DNA from: an uncultured Muribaculaceae bacterium
Lineage (GTDB): Bacteria > Bacteroidota > Bacteroidia > Bacteroidales > Muribaculaceae
Reading direction: 5' to 3'
DNA length: 7,716 nt
Assembly (NCBI GenBank): GCA_947173755.1
Contig: CAMWGM010000062.1
Span: 1-7,716, forward strand
In this document: one piece after another, positions 1 to 6,789 of the stretch
Layout: the number at the start of each line of letters is the position of its first letter
Position numbering within the stretch: position 1 is the first letter of the stretch
The notes under the pieces: model-generated
What the model was told of the DNA's origin: nothing
The model's input: only the letters and a program-made list of their open reading frames with translations
Databases searched by the model: none
Program-made: the position numbers and the translations under genes

Positions 1-49
1 ATGGATGACTAAAAGGCTTAAAAAATTACGATTCCTGCGATTTTTTTAC

Positions 50-57
50 TAATTTTG
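50..57 (+). promoter_or_regulatory. Candidate Bacteroidetes-type -7 promoter element
   Basis: The octamer TAATTTTG matches the Bacteroidetes primary sigma factor -7 consensus TAnnTTTG. It lies 22 bases before the start codon of the lipoprotein gene, giving an expected leader of roughly 15 bases. No good -33 TTTG element sits at the usual 19-21 base spacing; the best is a weak TTAC around 26-29. The rest of bases 1-79 is AT-rich and holds no gene I can support. A GGGAG at 74-78 resembles a ribosome binding site but ends one base before the ATG, which is too close for normal pairing. The call rests on motif and position only. Confidence 0.4.
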
Positions 58-79
58 ACCAACAATTCTAAATGGGAGT

Positions 80-1006
80 ATGAAGAAAACAATCCTAATA
101 ACTATCTTTATCGGGTGCTTGCTCGCCTCCTGTAGCAGAAAAAAATCGGAACCGGTTCCGGTCACCCGTCTTGATCTGGCATTACGTGCCGAAAAGTTGA
201 CAGACCCGTCAATTGAGAGAACCGCAGCGCAGAAATGGTTTGAAGTGATCGGCGCAGGAGAACTCAATGATTCCACGTTGGCGGCATACAACACAAGGCG
301 CATAGAGAAGTTTTATGCCGGTGTCGACAGCACATGGACTCAGGGTCGCACTGATTCCCTCGGAGAAGTTATAGGGGATATCTATGCGAAATTGGGTGAG
401 ATGTTTCCGGATATGCAACTTCCGCGACCTATCGGAGTCATCTCTCCATTCAATCAGTCGATAATTATTGCAGACAGTCTGGTGTTTATCGGACTAAACC
501 ACTATCTCGGGGGGGAATATCCTTTTTACCAATATTTTCCTGTATGGATGCGCCGCGACAAGAATCCCGCGCGCGTCGGTGAAAATCTCACAGAAGCCAT
601 CGTCCGCACCAATTTCCCGTTGCCCCACGAAGATGATGTCCTCTCAGAGATGCTCTATGAGGGTGCAATCCTGGAGATAATGGATCGCGTGATCGGGGAA
701 GAGGCTTTGCCGTGGACTGAGGAGCAACTTGATTTTCTTGAGGAGAATGAGAAACGGATCTGGGACAAGATGCTTTCAGACCGTCTGGTCTTTTCGACCG
801 ACGATGCTGTACATCGCTCATTGTTCTCTCCCGGAGTTTCGACCTCCATCATAAGTCAGGAGGTTCCTGCACGGGCAGGCTCTTTTATCGGTTGGAAAAT
901 TGTAAGAAGCAGGCTCAATAACCGCGACGTCGATGAGAAAGTGATGCTCAGCCGGGAGTGGCTCACTGATCTTGAGGCTTTGAGGGAAGCACGATATCAG
1001 CCTTGA
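80..1006 (+). CDS. GldB-family gliding-motility-related lipoprotein
   Basis: This encodes a 308-residue predicted lipoprotein. The N-terminus has a Lys-Lys start, a hydrophobic stretch and a lipobox LLASC with the acylated cysteine at residue 18. The residues after the cysteine (SRKKSE) are basic at first and do not resemble the acidic surface-export signal of Bacteroidetes lipoproteins, so a periplasm-facing anchor is more likely (inference). Family resemblance comes from the central FIGLNHYLG at about 136-144, the aromatic stretch around 149-157, the MLYEGAILEIMDR segment near 191-203, and the C-terminal SFIGWKIVRSRLNN near 268-281; these resemble GldB motifs as I remember them. I see no HExxH zinc-protease motif. 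In gliding Flavobacteria GldB is required for motility, but non-gliding Bacteroidales also carry GldB-related proteins of unknown role. It is the only plus-strand gene here, has its own candidate promoter, and its 3' end overlaps the opposing gene by 10 bases. Confidence 0.82.
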   Translation: MKKTILITIFIGCLLASCSRKKSEPVPVTRLDLALRAEKLTDPSIERTAAQKWFEVIGAGELNDSTLAAYNTRRIEKFYAGVDSTWTQGRTDSLGEVIGDIYAKLGEMFPDMQLPRPIGVISPFNQSIIIADSLVFIGLNHYLGGEYPFYQYFPVWMRRDKNPARVGENLTEAIVRTNFPLPHEDDVLSEMLYEGAILEIMDRVIGEEALPWTEEQLDFLEENEKRIWDKMLSDRLVFSTDDAVHRSLFSPGVSTSIISQEVPARAGSFIGWKIVRSRLNNRDVDEKVMLSREWLTDLEALREARYQP

Positions 1007-1857
1007 GCAATTGCCTCGATGACGGCGAATGCAGCCCGGCGACCTGTCACTATACGGTCTGGAAAATGTGCGTCGCTATTCACGACAAGGGGGACACCTG
1101 CCCGGATAAGTTGTGAAATGGCGTATGAAGAAGGGAACAATCGCGGATGATATGAGGCGATTTCTTCAACAGTTGCTCCGACAGGAGCTTCGTAAGCCTT
1201 AGTATTCACCTCGACTATTATATCGGACTGAAGTATGGCATCGATCATATCATCGACGTGCCGACGGAAGAAAGGTTCGCTTACTATGTCGGGAGAAAAC
1301 GCTGAGGCATTCCCACCGATTTTGTCAAAATGGCCCAGAATGTCAAATCCGCCAGCCGCGATCATTTCGAGCGAACGATTGAAAAATGTGTCGACTACAT
1401 AGCGGATATCATCGTGAAACCATTCGTGCATCTTCCGTATGAAGGAATCAGCACGTCCATCGACATCGATCTCCATACCATCCTGTGAGGGAATGAAATG
1501 TACGGATCCGATGCGGTAGTCGAGGGGCAATGACCGGAAGAAATCGTCAGACGGGCCCCATTTTTCCCCTAGAAAGTCTATTTCCATCCCGGAATAAAGA
1601 CGAATGCGGGAGCCGTAGATTTCGCGCAGCCTGCCGACTTCGGCGAGATAGGCCGCAACATCCGCCGCCGACATGTTGCAGTGGGAATCGATTGGTACGG
1701 GCGAATGGGGAGAGAAACCGAAATGTTTCAGTCCGGCAGCGACGGCCGCTTCCGTCATTGTCTCCATTGAGGCGCGGCCGTCGCAGAACTGAGTGTGGGA
1801 ATGGAAATTATATTCGTGTGTGGAAGAAATAACCGAGAGGATATCCGACTTACTCAC
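997..1857 (-). CDS. PHP-family histidinol-phosphatase-like phosphoesterase
   Basis: This encodes a 286-residue cytoplasmic protein of the PHP metal-dependent phosphoesterase superfamily, closest in pattern to HisJ/HisK histidinol-phosphatase (L-histidinol phosphate to L-histidinol). Visible metal-site candidates are HSH at 19-21 with D26 (FHSHTQFCDG), H51, E92 in GMEIDF, H120 in GSVHF, H176 in ILGHFD, and D262/H264 in NSDAH. The length fits the family (about 250-290). The start is GTG at 1855-1857: no ATG lies between the floA stop and the HSH motif, and upstream codons back to that stop offer no better start. It is the last gene of the minus-strand unit, 12 bases after floA and in the same frame. 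No other histidine biosynthesis gene is in the window, so the true substrate could differ; related PHP proteins act on other phosphoesters. The fold is very secure, the substrate moderately so. Confidence 0.86.
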   Translation of the reverse strand: MSKSDILSVISSTHEYNFHSHTQFCDGRASMETMTEAAVAAGLKHFGFSPHSPVPIDSHCNMSAADVAAYLAEVGRLREIYGSRIRLYSGMEIDFLGEKWGPSDDFFRSLPLDYRIGSVHFIPSQDGMEIDVDGRADSFIRKMHEWFHDDIRYVVDTFFNRSLEMIAAGGFDILGHFDKIGGNASAFSPDIVSEPFFRRHVDDMIDAILQSDIIVEVNTKAYEAPVGATVEEIASYHPRLFPSSYAISQLIRAGVPLVVNSDAHFPDRIVTGRRAAFAVIEAIAQG

Positions 1858-1869
1858 GATAAGAACACG

Positions 1870-2862
1870 TTACTTTGAGATTGGACCTGACTGACCGACA
1901 GGAGGATTGGCGATGTTGCGGCGCATGTCTGTGTCGGCTTCGACATTTTTCATGCGATAGTAGTCCATGATGCCGAGATTTCCACTGATGAATGCCTGAG
2001 CCATGGCACGGGGAAGTTCGGCCTCGGCTTCAATCACACGGGCACGTGCTTCCTGTGCTTTCGCTTTCATCTCTTGTTCGAGAGCGATTGCCATGGCGCG
2101 ACGTTCCTCGGCTTTTGCCTGAGCAATATTCTTGTCGGCCTGAGCCTGATCGATCTGAAGGACAGCACCGATGTTTTTGCCTATGTCGATATCTGCGATG
2201 TCGATAGACAGAATCTCGAATGCGGTTCCCGAGTCAAGTCCCTTGCGGAGCACGAGTTTCGAAATATTATCGGGGTTCTCGAGTACCTCCTTGTGAGAAG
2301 CGGAGGATCCGATCGAGGACACGATGCCTTCGCCGACACGTGCAAGAATGGTATCTTCACCTGCACCGCCGACGAGCTGGCGAATGTTGGCACGGACAGT
2401 GACGCGGGCAATGGCAATCAACTGAATACCGTCCTTAGCAACGGCGGTGACGTGAGGGGTCTCGATGACCTTGGGATTTACAGACATCTGAACAGCCTGG
2501 AAAACGTCGCGGCCCGCAAGATCGATGGCGGTGGCCATCTTGAAGCCCAAATCGATGTTGGCTTTCGACGCAGAGACGAGAGCATGAACAACTTTTTCGA
2601 CATTTCCGCCGGCCAGATAGTGAGCCTCGAGATCATCTCTGGTCACATCATTAAGGCCGGCTTTGTGGGCTTCGATCAGCGCCCTGACTATGACTGCCGC
2701 CGGCACCTTTCGGATGCGCATGAGGAAAAGTTGCAGAAGAGAGATCTTTACGCCGCTCACTCTTGCGGAAATCCACAGGAAGAAGGGAACATAGTAAAAA
2801 AAGATGCTCAGGAGAACGAGTAATATCGCCGCCGCAATAAAGATGGTCATTTCGGTATTCAT
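1870..2862 (-). CDS. floA: Flotillin-like membrane scaffold protein FloA
   Basis: This encodes a 330-residue protein of the FloA (YqfA/UPF0365) family, bacterial flotillins that assemble in membrane microdomains and affect membrane fluidity and the organisation of membrane complexes. A single hydrophobic segment spans about residues 6-31. An SPFH/PHB-like region follows (about 120-235, including VTAVAKDGIQLIAIARVTVR), then an Ala/Glu/Lys-rich helical, probably coiled-coil, stretch at about 238-292. The conserved tail LGIMDYYRMKNVEADTDMR at about 296-314 is characteristic. Length matches the family (about 330). The start is ATG at 2860-2862; a second Met at residue 5 is possible. No convincing Shine-Dalgarno precedes it. 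In many bacteria floA neighbours an NfeD-type gene; none is present here. Instead it follows a PD40-like gene after 31 bases and precedes the PHP gene by 12 bases. Confidence 0.95.
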   Translation of the reverse strand: MNTEMTIFIAAAILLVLLSIFFYYVPFFLWISARVSGVKISLLQLFLMRIRKVPAAVIVRALIEAHKAGLNDVTRDDLEAHYLAGGNVEKVVHALVSASKANIDLGFKMATAIDLAGRDVFQAVQMSVNPKVIETPHVTAVAKDGIQLIAIARVTVRANIRQLVGGAGEDTILARVGEGIVSSIGSSASHKEVLENPDNISKLVLRKGLDSGTAFEILSIDIADIDIGKNIGAVLQIDQAQADKNIAQAKAEERRAMAIALEQEMKAKAQEARARVIEAEAELPRAMAQAFISGNLGIMDYYRMKNVEADTDMRRNIANPPVGQSGPISK

Positions 2863-2893
2863 GACGACTGATTTTTGTTGTTGAAAAAATAAT

Positions 2894-4333
2894 TCAGATT
2901 TCTGAGTCGATCACTTGGTTGCGAAGTTCCAGGAGATGAGTCTTCGTCCCCTCAAGTCGCTTTTCAAGTTGAAGAATTTCAGATGCGACACTGCGATCGC
3001 CTTTAGCGTAGCGCTCGCGGAGAGAAGAAAGGTGTTGCATAGAGGTCTGATAGGCTTTGTCGGCATCAAGATACTCCTGCATGGATTTTCTGGCGATCGC
3101 AGAAGTGAAATCGGAAAGACGCGTGATGATGCGGCCGTCGGGAAGAGCGAGCATGAAATCAGGACCTTTCCGACGGTTGACCTGCCTGGAAGAGTTGCCT
3201 TTCTGAAGAGAGGCTATGCGACGAAGCAGTGCACGATGATCGTCGGCAGGATTGCGAGTCAGACTGATGGAGGAGAGACGTGCTAGATCGGTGAGACCCT
3301 CTTTGTCGGCAGGATAATTGACGCGAACTTCGGATGGGATGAAAACGTAGATAGTGACTGAATCGGTAAGATTATTACGGTCGGTCGCCCACCAGCCAAT
3401 ACCTGTTTCCTCATCGATAGCGAGCATGTAGTCGTTGGCAGGGGAGTTATAGGGCATCCCGACATTCGACGGCTGAAGAAAACCTCTCTCGTCGCGGCGG
3501 GAGGTGAAAATATCAAGGCCGCCAAGAGATCGTTCCCCGTCGGCTGAAAAGTAGAGTGTGACACCGTCAGGCATGAGGAAGGGATGACCGAGAAGATTCC
3601 CGTCGGCATCCTCGTCGAAAATCGAGGCATGGCTGAAGAGTTCGACAGGTTCACCCCAGGTGCCATCGACCAGGAGTGTGCTTTCGTAAAGCGTGACACT
3701 GTCTGACTCGTCGGCTTTTGCCCAGAAGAGCCGATCGGCCTCCTCGGTTAGATAAGCCGGACTGACAATGTATTCTTCCTCGCCGATGAATTTGGCGGGG
3801 ACAATCTGTTCGACTACTTCCGTACCGACGATAGAGCCGGCACTCGCGGCCAGGCGAATCCAACTGAAGAAATCGTCGGCAGGGACATTGACCGAGTCGA
3901 TAACCTGAATATTTTCGACACGACCGAGCATATCGTCGCCGAGAATTATCTTTGCCGAAAGAATGTCGGTGGGATCAGAACCATCGCCGGTCGAGGCAAG
4001 ATCGCGTTCGCGTTCAGCCTTGGTGCGTTTGGCGAGATATTTACTCAGATATTCGCGCGCTCCCTCGAAATCATAGAGTTCAAATGCGGCACGTGCTGCA
4101 CCAAGATTGCCCGAGTTGTCAGACTTCAGATAATATGAAATGGCCTCGGAATAACGACCTGCATCGAAAAGACGATCGGCGGCCTCACGCTGCGCAACTT
4201 TGTTGCGAGGAGCCTTGCGTGCGGCTGCAAGCGCAGACTCGAGGGGATCCGGAGCAACTGTTTCGGTCTGTGCGAAACCGTATTGAACGGAGCTGAAAAC
4301 CAGAAGAGAAAGGCTGAGGAGAAATCGTTTCAT
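2894..4333 (-). CDS. Exported TPR / PD40-like beta-propeller protein, function unknown
   Basis: This encodes a 479-residue protein with a predicted Sec signal peptide (KR then a hydrophobic stretch, probable cleavage after the Ala at about 21). Residues about 30-110 form Ala-rich helical pairs resembling TPR repeats (DAGRYSEAISYYLKS, YDFEGAREYLSKYL). Residues about 185-335 look like WD40-like/PD40 propeller blades; the clearest is HPFLMPDGVTLYFSADGE at 250-267 followed by GGLDIF, as in Bacteroidetes envelope proteins that join TPR and PD40 modules. The C-terminal part (about 415-475) is charged and helical, perhaps a coiled coil. Unlike many relatives with this layout, I see no C-terminal OmpA peptidoglycan-binding domain. 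The likely location is the periplasm; there is no lipobox. The start ATG overlaps the nfnB stop as ATGA, suggesting translational coupling, with an AAGG two bases before the ATG. No enzymatic role is evident. Confidence 0.8.
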   Translation of the reverse strand: MKRFLLSLSLLVFSSVQYGFAQTETVAPDPLESALAAARKAPRNKVAQREAADRLFDAGRYSEAISYYLKSDNSGNLGAARAAFELYDFEGAREYLSKYLAKRTKAERERDLASTGDGSDPTDILSAKIILGDDMLGRVENIQVIDSVNVPADDFFSWIRLAASAGSIVGTEVVEQIVPAKFIGEEEYIVSPAYLTEEADRLFWAKADESDSVTLYESTLLVDGTWGEPVELFSHASIFDEDADGNLLGHPFLMPDGVTLYFSADGERSLGGLDIFTSRRDERGFLQPSNVGMPYNSPANDYMLAIDEETGIGWWATDRNNLTDSVTIYVFIPSEVRVNYPADKEGLTDLARLSSISLTRNPADDHRALLRRIASLQKGNSSRQVNRRKGPDFMLALPDGRIITRLSDFTSAIARKSMQEYLDADKAYQTSMQHLSSLRERYAKGDRSVASEILQLEKRLEGTKTHLLELRNQVIDSEI

Positions 4334-5823
4334 AGCCTTGAGGTTTTTTGAGGTCCATAAAGAGCAGCATGCATGTGTTCGGCAGCCCGACGTCCGTCAC
4401 CCATGGCAAGAATGACAGTGGCACCTCCACGTACAATATCCCCGCCGGCATAAAGGTCGGAAAGATTGCTCCGCATCGTTTCGGGATCGACTTCGATGGT
4501 TCCCCGGCGTGATACCGCGAGACTGGAAATGGCGTTCGGTATAAGCGGGTTCGGCGAAACACCTATGCTCACGATGACGAGATCGACCGGAACCTCCTCG
4601 ATGGCTCCTTCGACCGGGACTGGAGAACGACGCCCCGAGGCATCAGGTTCGCCAAGTTCCATTTTCTGCAATTTCATGGCACGGACGCGTCCGAACTCGT
4701 CGGCAAGATATTCAACAGGGTTATGAAGTGTCAGGAATCTGACACCCTCTTCCTTGGCATGGGCGATCTCCTCGATGCGGGCAGGCATCTCGTCCTCGCT
4801 GCGGCGATAGACGATCATCGCGGTCTCAGCACCCTGACGAAGCGCGGTTCTCACCGAGTCCATCGCTGTGTTGCCTCCTCCGATCACTGCGACGCGATGA
4901 CCTTTCAACACGGGAGTGTCTTCGCCGGGGCGGCCCGCTCCCATCAGATTGATGCGTGTCAGATATTCGTTGCTCGACATCACTCCGATGAAATTTTCAC
5001 CGGGAATGCCCATGAAGCGCGGAAGCCCGGCACCCGAGGCGACGAAAATCCCCTGAAATCCTTGGGCGCGAAGATCTTCATAAGACAAGGTCTTTCCTAT
5101 AACGCAGTCTTTGACAAATGTAACTCCACGTGCCCGTAGAGCCTCTATTTCAGCATCGACAACCGAATTGGGTAGCCGGAACTCGGGAATACCGTATTTG
5201 AGCACGCCGCCGATTTCGTGAAGAGCCTCGAAAAGGGTGACATCATAACCTTTGGCAGCCATACTTCCAGCGAAGGAGAGTCCGGCAGGACCGGAGCCGA
5301 CAACCGCAACACGGATGTTGAGAGGCTCGGGGAGAGTGAAAGCCCGGTCGCCGGGATGCGACTTAAGGTCGGCCAATTGAGTGTCGGCCGCATAGCGCTC
5401 GAGATAGCCGATCGCTACAGGTTGTTTCTTCATCCGGTTGTAGATGCACTTGCTCTCACACTGTTTCTCCTGAGGACAAACGCGCCCGCACACAGCGGGA
5501 AGGGTAGAGGTGAGTTTGATGACGTCGGCTGCTCCGAGGGGATCGCCTGCCTCGATGCGCTTGATAAATCCGGGAATATCAATCCCGACAGGACAACCGT
5601 TGACACACTGAGGATCTGCACAGTCAAGACACCGGCGCGCCTCGATGGAGGCCTGTTCGGGCGAAAGACCCTCGTTGACCTCGTCGTTATTGGTCACACG
5701 AAACTCCGCCGGGAGCATCGGCATCACGACACGCGGGATAGAGGTGCGCTCCTTAACAGGACGCCGGTCGCGCAGATCAACCCTCCATTTGGCGTCACGG
5801 CTGTTTTCGAGAGAAGTGTCCAT
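4330..5823 (-). CDS. nfnB: NfnB: large subunit of NADH-dependent ferredoxin:NADP+ oxidoreductase (GltD-like)
   Basis: This encodes a 497-residue flavoprotein of the GltD/NfnB/SudA family. With NfnA it is expected to bifurcate electrons: two NADPH reduce NAD+ and ferredoxin, reversibly. The N-terminal domain has eight cysteines at 65, 68, 73, 77, 112, 116, 122 and 126 (CLDCADPQCVNGCP and CGRVCPQEKQCESKC) for two [4Fe-4S] clusters. The FAD site is VVGSGPAG at 174-181 with a C-terminal AGGDIVRGGAT at 459-469. The NADP site is VIGGGNTAMDS at 313-323, followed by YRRSEDEMPAR at 339-349, whose arginines suit the NADPH 2'-phosphate. Annotation pipelines often label such genes glutamate synthase small subunit, but there is no gltB here and the partner is nfnA. 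The ATG overlaps the nfnA stop by one base (TAATG), which favours coupled translation and matched subunit amounts. Alternative: SudA of sulfide dehydrogenase, a homologous complex. Confidence 0.9.
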   Translation of the reverse strand: MDTSLENSRDAKWRVDLRDRRPVKERTSIPRVVMPMLPAEFRVTNNDEVNEGLSPEQASIEARRCLDCADPQCVNGCPVGIDIPGFIKRIEAGDPLGAADVIKLTSTLPAVCGRVCPQEKQCESKCIYNRMKKQPVAIGYLERYAADTQLADLKSHPGDRAFTLPEPLNIRVAVVGSGPAGLSFAGSMAAKGYDVTLFEALHEIGGVLKYGIPEFRLPNSVVDAEIEALRARGVTFVKDCVIGKTLSYEDLRAQGFQGIFVASGAGLPRFMGIPGENFIGVMSSNEYLTRINLMGAGRPGEDTPVLKGHRVAVIGGGNTAMDSVRTALRQGAETAMIVYRRSEDEMPARIEEIAHAKEEGVRFLTLHNPVEYLADEFGRVRAMKLQKMELGEPDASGRRSPVPVEGAIEEVPVDLVIVSIGVSPNPLIPNAISSLAVSRRGTIEVDPETMRSNLSDLYAGGDIVRGGATVILAMGDGRRAAEHMHAALYGPQKTSRL

Positions 5824-6617
5824 TACTTTACCGGTTTATTGTAACTTTTGAGTCTCATGATCATCTCATCGAAATCGACTTTGTGAGCATCGAATTCGGG
5901 ACCATCAATACACACGAATTTTGTCTTACCATCGACAGTGACACGGCATGCACCACACATACCGGTTCCGTCAACCATGATAGTGTTGAGCGACACGACC
6001 GTGGGAATGTCATATCGGGCAGTAGTAAGCGCTACGAATTTCATCATCACGGCCGGTCCGATCGCCACGACCTCGTTGACTTTCTCGCGGGCTATGACCA
6101 TCTCAAGGCCGGCAGTAACGAGACCTTTAATACCGGCCGAGCCGTCGTCGGTCATAATGATGACCTCGTCGCTCCAGGCAGCCACTTCTTTTTCGAGTAT
6201 TATGAGGTCCTTGTTGCGCGCGGCAAGAATGGAGACGACACGATTGCCCGCCTCCTTCATCGCTTTAACTATGGGGAGCAGAGGAGCAACGCCGACGCCA
6301 CCTCCACAGCAGACCACAGTACCACGGTATGCAATATCGGTCGCTTTTCCGAGGGGTCCGACTACATCGGTCAATGAATCACCGACTTCAAGCGAGGAGA
6401 TCTTATGGGTGGATAAGCCAACATCCTGAATCACGAGGCGGATGGTGCCCTTCTCAACATCGGCCTCGGCAATCGTAAGAGGGATGCGCTCACCTCCTTC
6501 TCCGGATCTCACGATGACGAAGTGGCCCGGACGGCGCGAACGCGCTATCAACGGTGCCTCGACCGTGAGGCTCACCACTTTATCAGAAAATCGCTCTTTG
6601 GCAATGACTTTATTCAT
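5823..6617 (-). CDS. nfnA: NfnA: small FAD/NAD-binding, [2Fe-2S] subunit of NfnAB
   Basis: This encodes a 264-residue protein of the ferredoxin reductase/dihydroorotate dehydrogenase electron-transfer (PyrK-like) family, also called SudB. It carries the FAD that exchanges electrons with NAD(H), and a [2Fe-2S] cluster passing electrons to NfnB. Visible motifs are GHFVIVR and RIPLTIA (31-37, 44-50; flavin-binding barrel), the nucleotide loop CCGGGVGVAPLLPI at 103-116, and the cluster region DGTGMCGACRV, with D216, C221, C224 and C236. Asp stands where PyrK-type proteins have the first cysteine, as reported for NfnA. I chose ATG at 6615-6617. A TTG nine bases upstream (6624-6626) would give MIHMNK, but homologues I recall begin MNK, and the TTG would lie only a few bases from the expected transcription start. 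It is the first gene of the five-gene unit, behind a candidate promoter, without a clear Shine-Dalgarno. Confidence 0.9.
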   Translation of the reverse strand: MNKVIAKERFSDKVVSLTVEAPLIARSRRPGHFVIVRSGEGGERIPLTIAEADVEKGTIRLVIQDVGLSTHKISSLEVGDSLTDVVGPLGKATDIAYRGTVVCCGGGVGVAPLLPIVKAMKEAGNRVVSILAARNKDLIILEKEVAAWSDEVIIMTDDGSAGIKGLVTAGLEMVIAREKVNEVVAIGPAVMMKFVALTTARYDIPTVVSLNTIMVDGTGMCGACRVTVDGKTKFVCIDGPEFDAHKVDFDEMIMRLKSYNKPVK

Positions 6618-6635
6618 GTGGATCAATATTTTTCA

Positions 6636-6643
6636 CAAAAATA
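6636..6643 (-). promoter_or_regulatory. Candidate promoter for the nfnA-nfnB-PD40-floA-PHP unit
   Basis: On the minus strand the octamer TATTTTTG matches the Bacteroidetes -7 consensus TAnnTTTG exactly. It is 18 bases upstream of the nfnA ATG, so transcription should start near 6630 and leave a leader of about a dozen bases. No convincing -33 TTTG is seen at the expected spacing. The site lies between the rplI terminator and nfnA, where a new promoter is required if the terminator works. The remaining bases of this gap (6644-6698) show no gene or RNA that I can support. Confidence 0.5.
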
Positions 6644-6698
6644 CGAAATTTCTCGGAATAAACAGTGCGATAATGATTTTTTAGAGGCTTAATTGCAC

Positions 6699-6733
6699 AA
6701 AAAAATCCGCAGTCTCCGAACGGAAGACTGCGG
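6699..6733 (-). terminator. Intrinsic terminator of the rpsF-rpsR-rplI operon
   Basis: Read on the minus strand, a GC-rich hairpin occupies 6733-6707: CCGCAGTCT pairs perfectly with AGACTGCGG and the stem continues toward the loop after a single bulged T. The loop is short (about GTTC). It is followed at once by A and then seven T residues (6705-6699). This is the classic rho-independent layout. It begins 56 bases after the rplI stop and separates the ribosomal protein operon from nfnA. Confidence 0.92.
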
Positions 6734-6789
6734 TGGTAGGGAAGGATCAACGCGACAGGAAGGGAATTCCTATGCGTGAAAAAGCAAAA

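Noticed and set aside
21..49. A/T-rich inverted sequence that might be a terminator of an upstream gene
   Set aside because: Pairing is mostly A-run to T-run with a weak, imperfect core, so it is not convincing as a hairpin.
2074..2823. A 249-codon open frame on the plus strand antisense to floA
   Set aside because: It is a shadow of floA: the protein composition is irregular, with no recognisable domain, and floA on the other strand matches its family along the full length.
4330..5823. Annotation as glutamate synthase small subunit (gltD)
   Set aside because: The motifs are shared by both families, but no large gltB gene is adjacent and the partner gene is NfnA-type, so NfnB fits better.
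5218..6429. Long plus-strand open frames opposite nfnB and nfnA
   Set aside because: They lie wholly within clearly conserved genes, have low-complexity sequences and no domain. The high codon bias of the real genes explains their length.
6618..6626. TTG start extending nfnA by three codons
   Set aside because: The ATG at 6615-6617 gives the N-terminus usual for the family, and the TTG lies too close to the expected transcription start.
6760..6774. Short inverted repeat AGGAA-GGGAA-TTCCT between rplI and its terminator
   Set aside because: A five-base stem is common by chance, and the strong terminator nearby explains the region.
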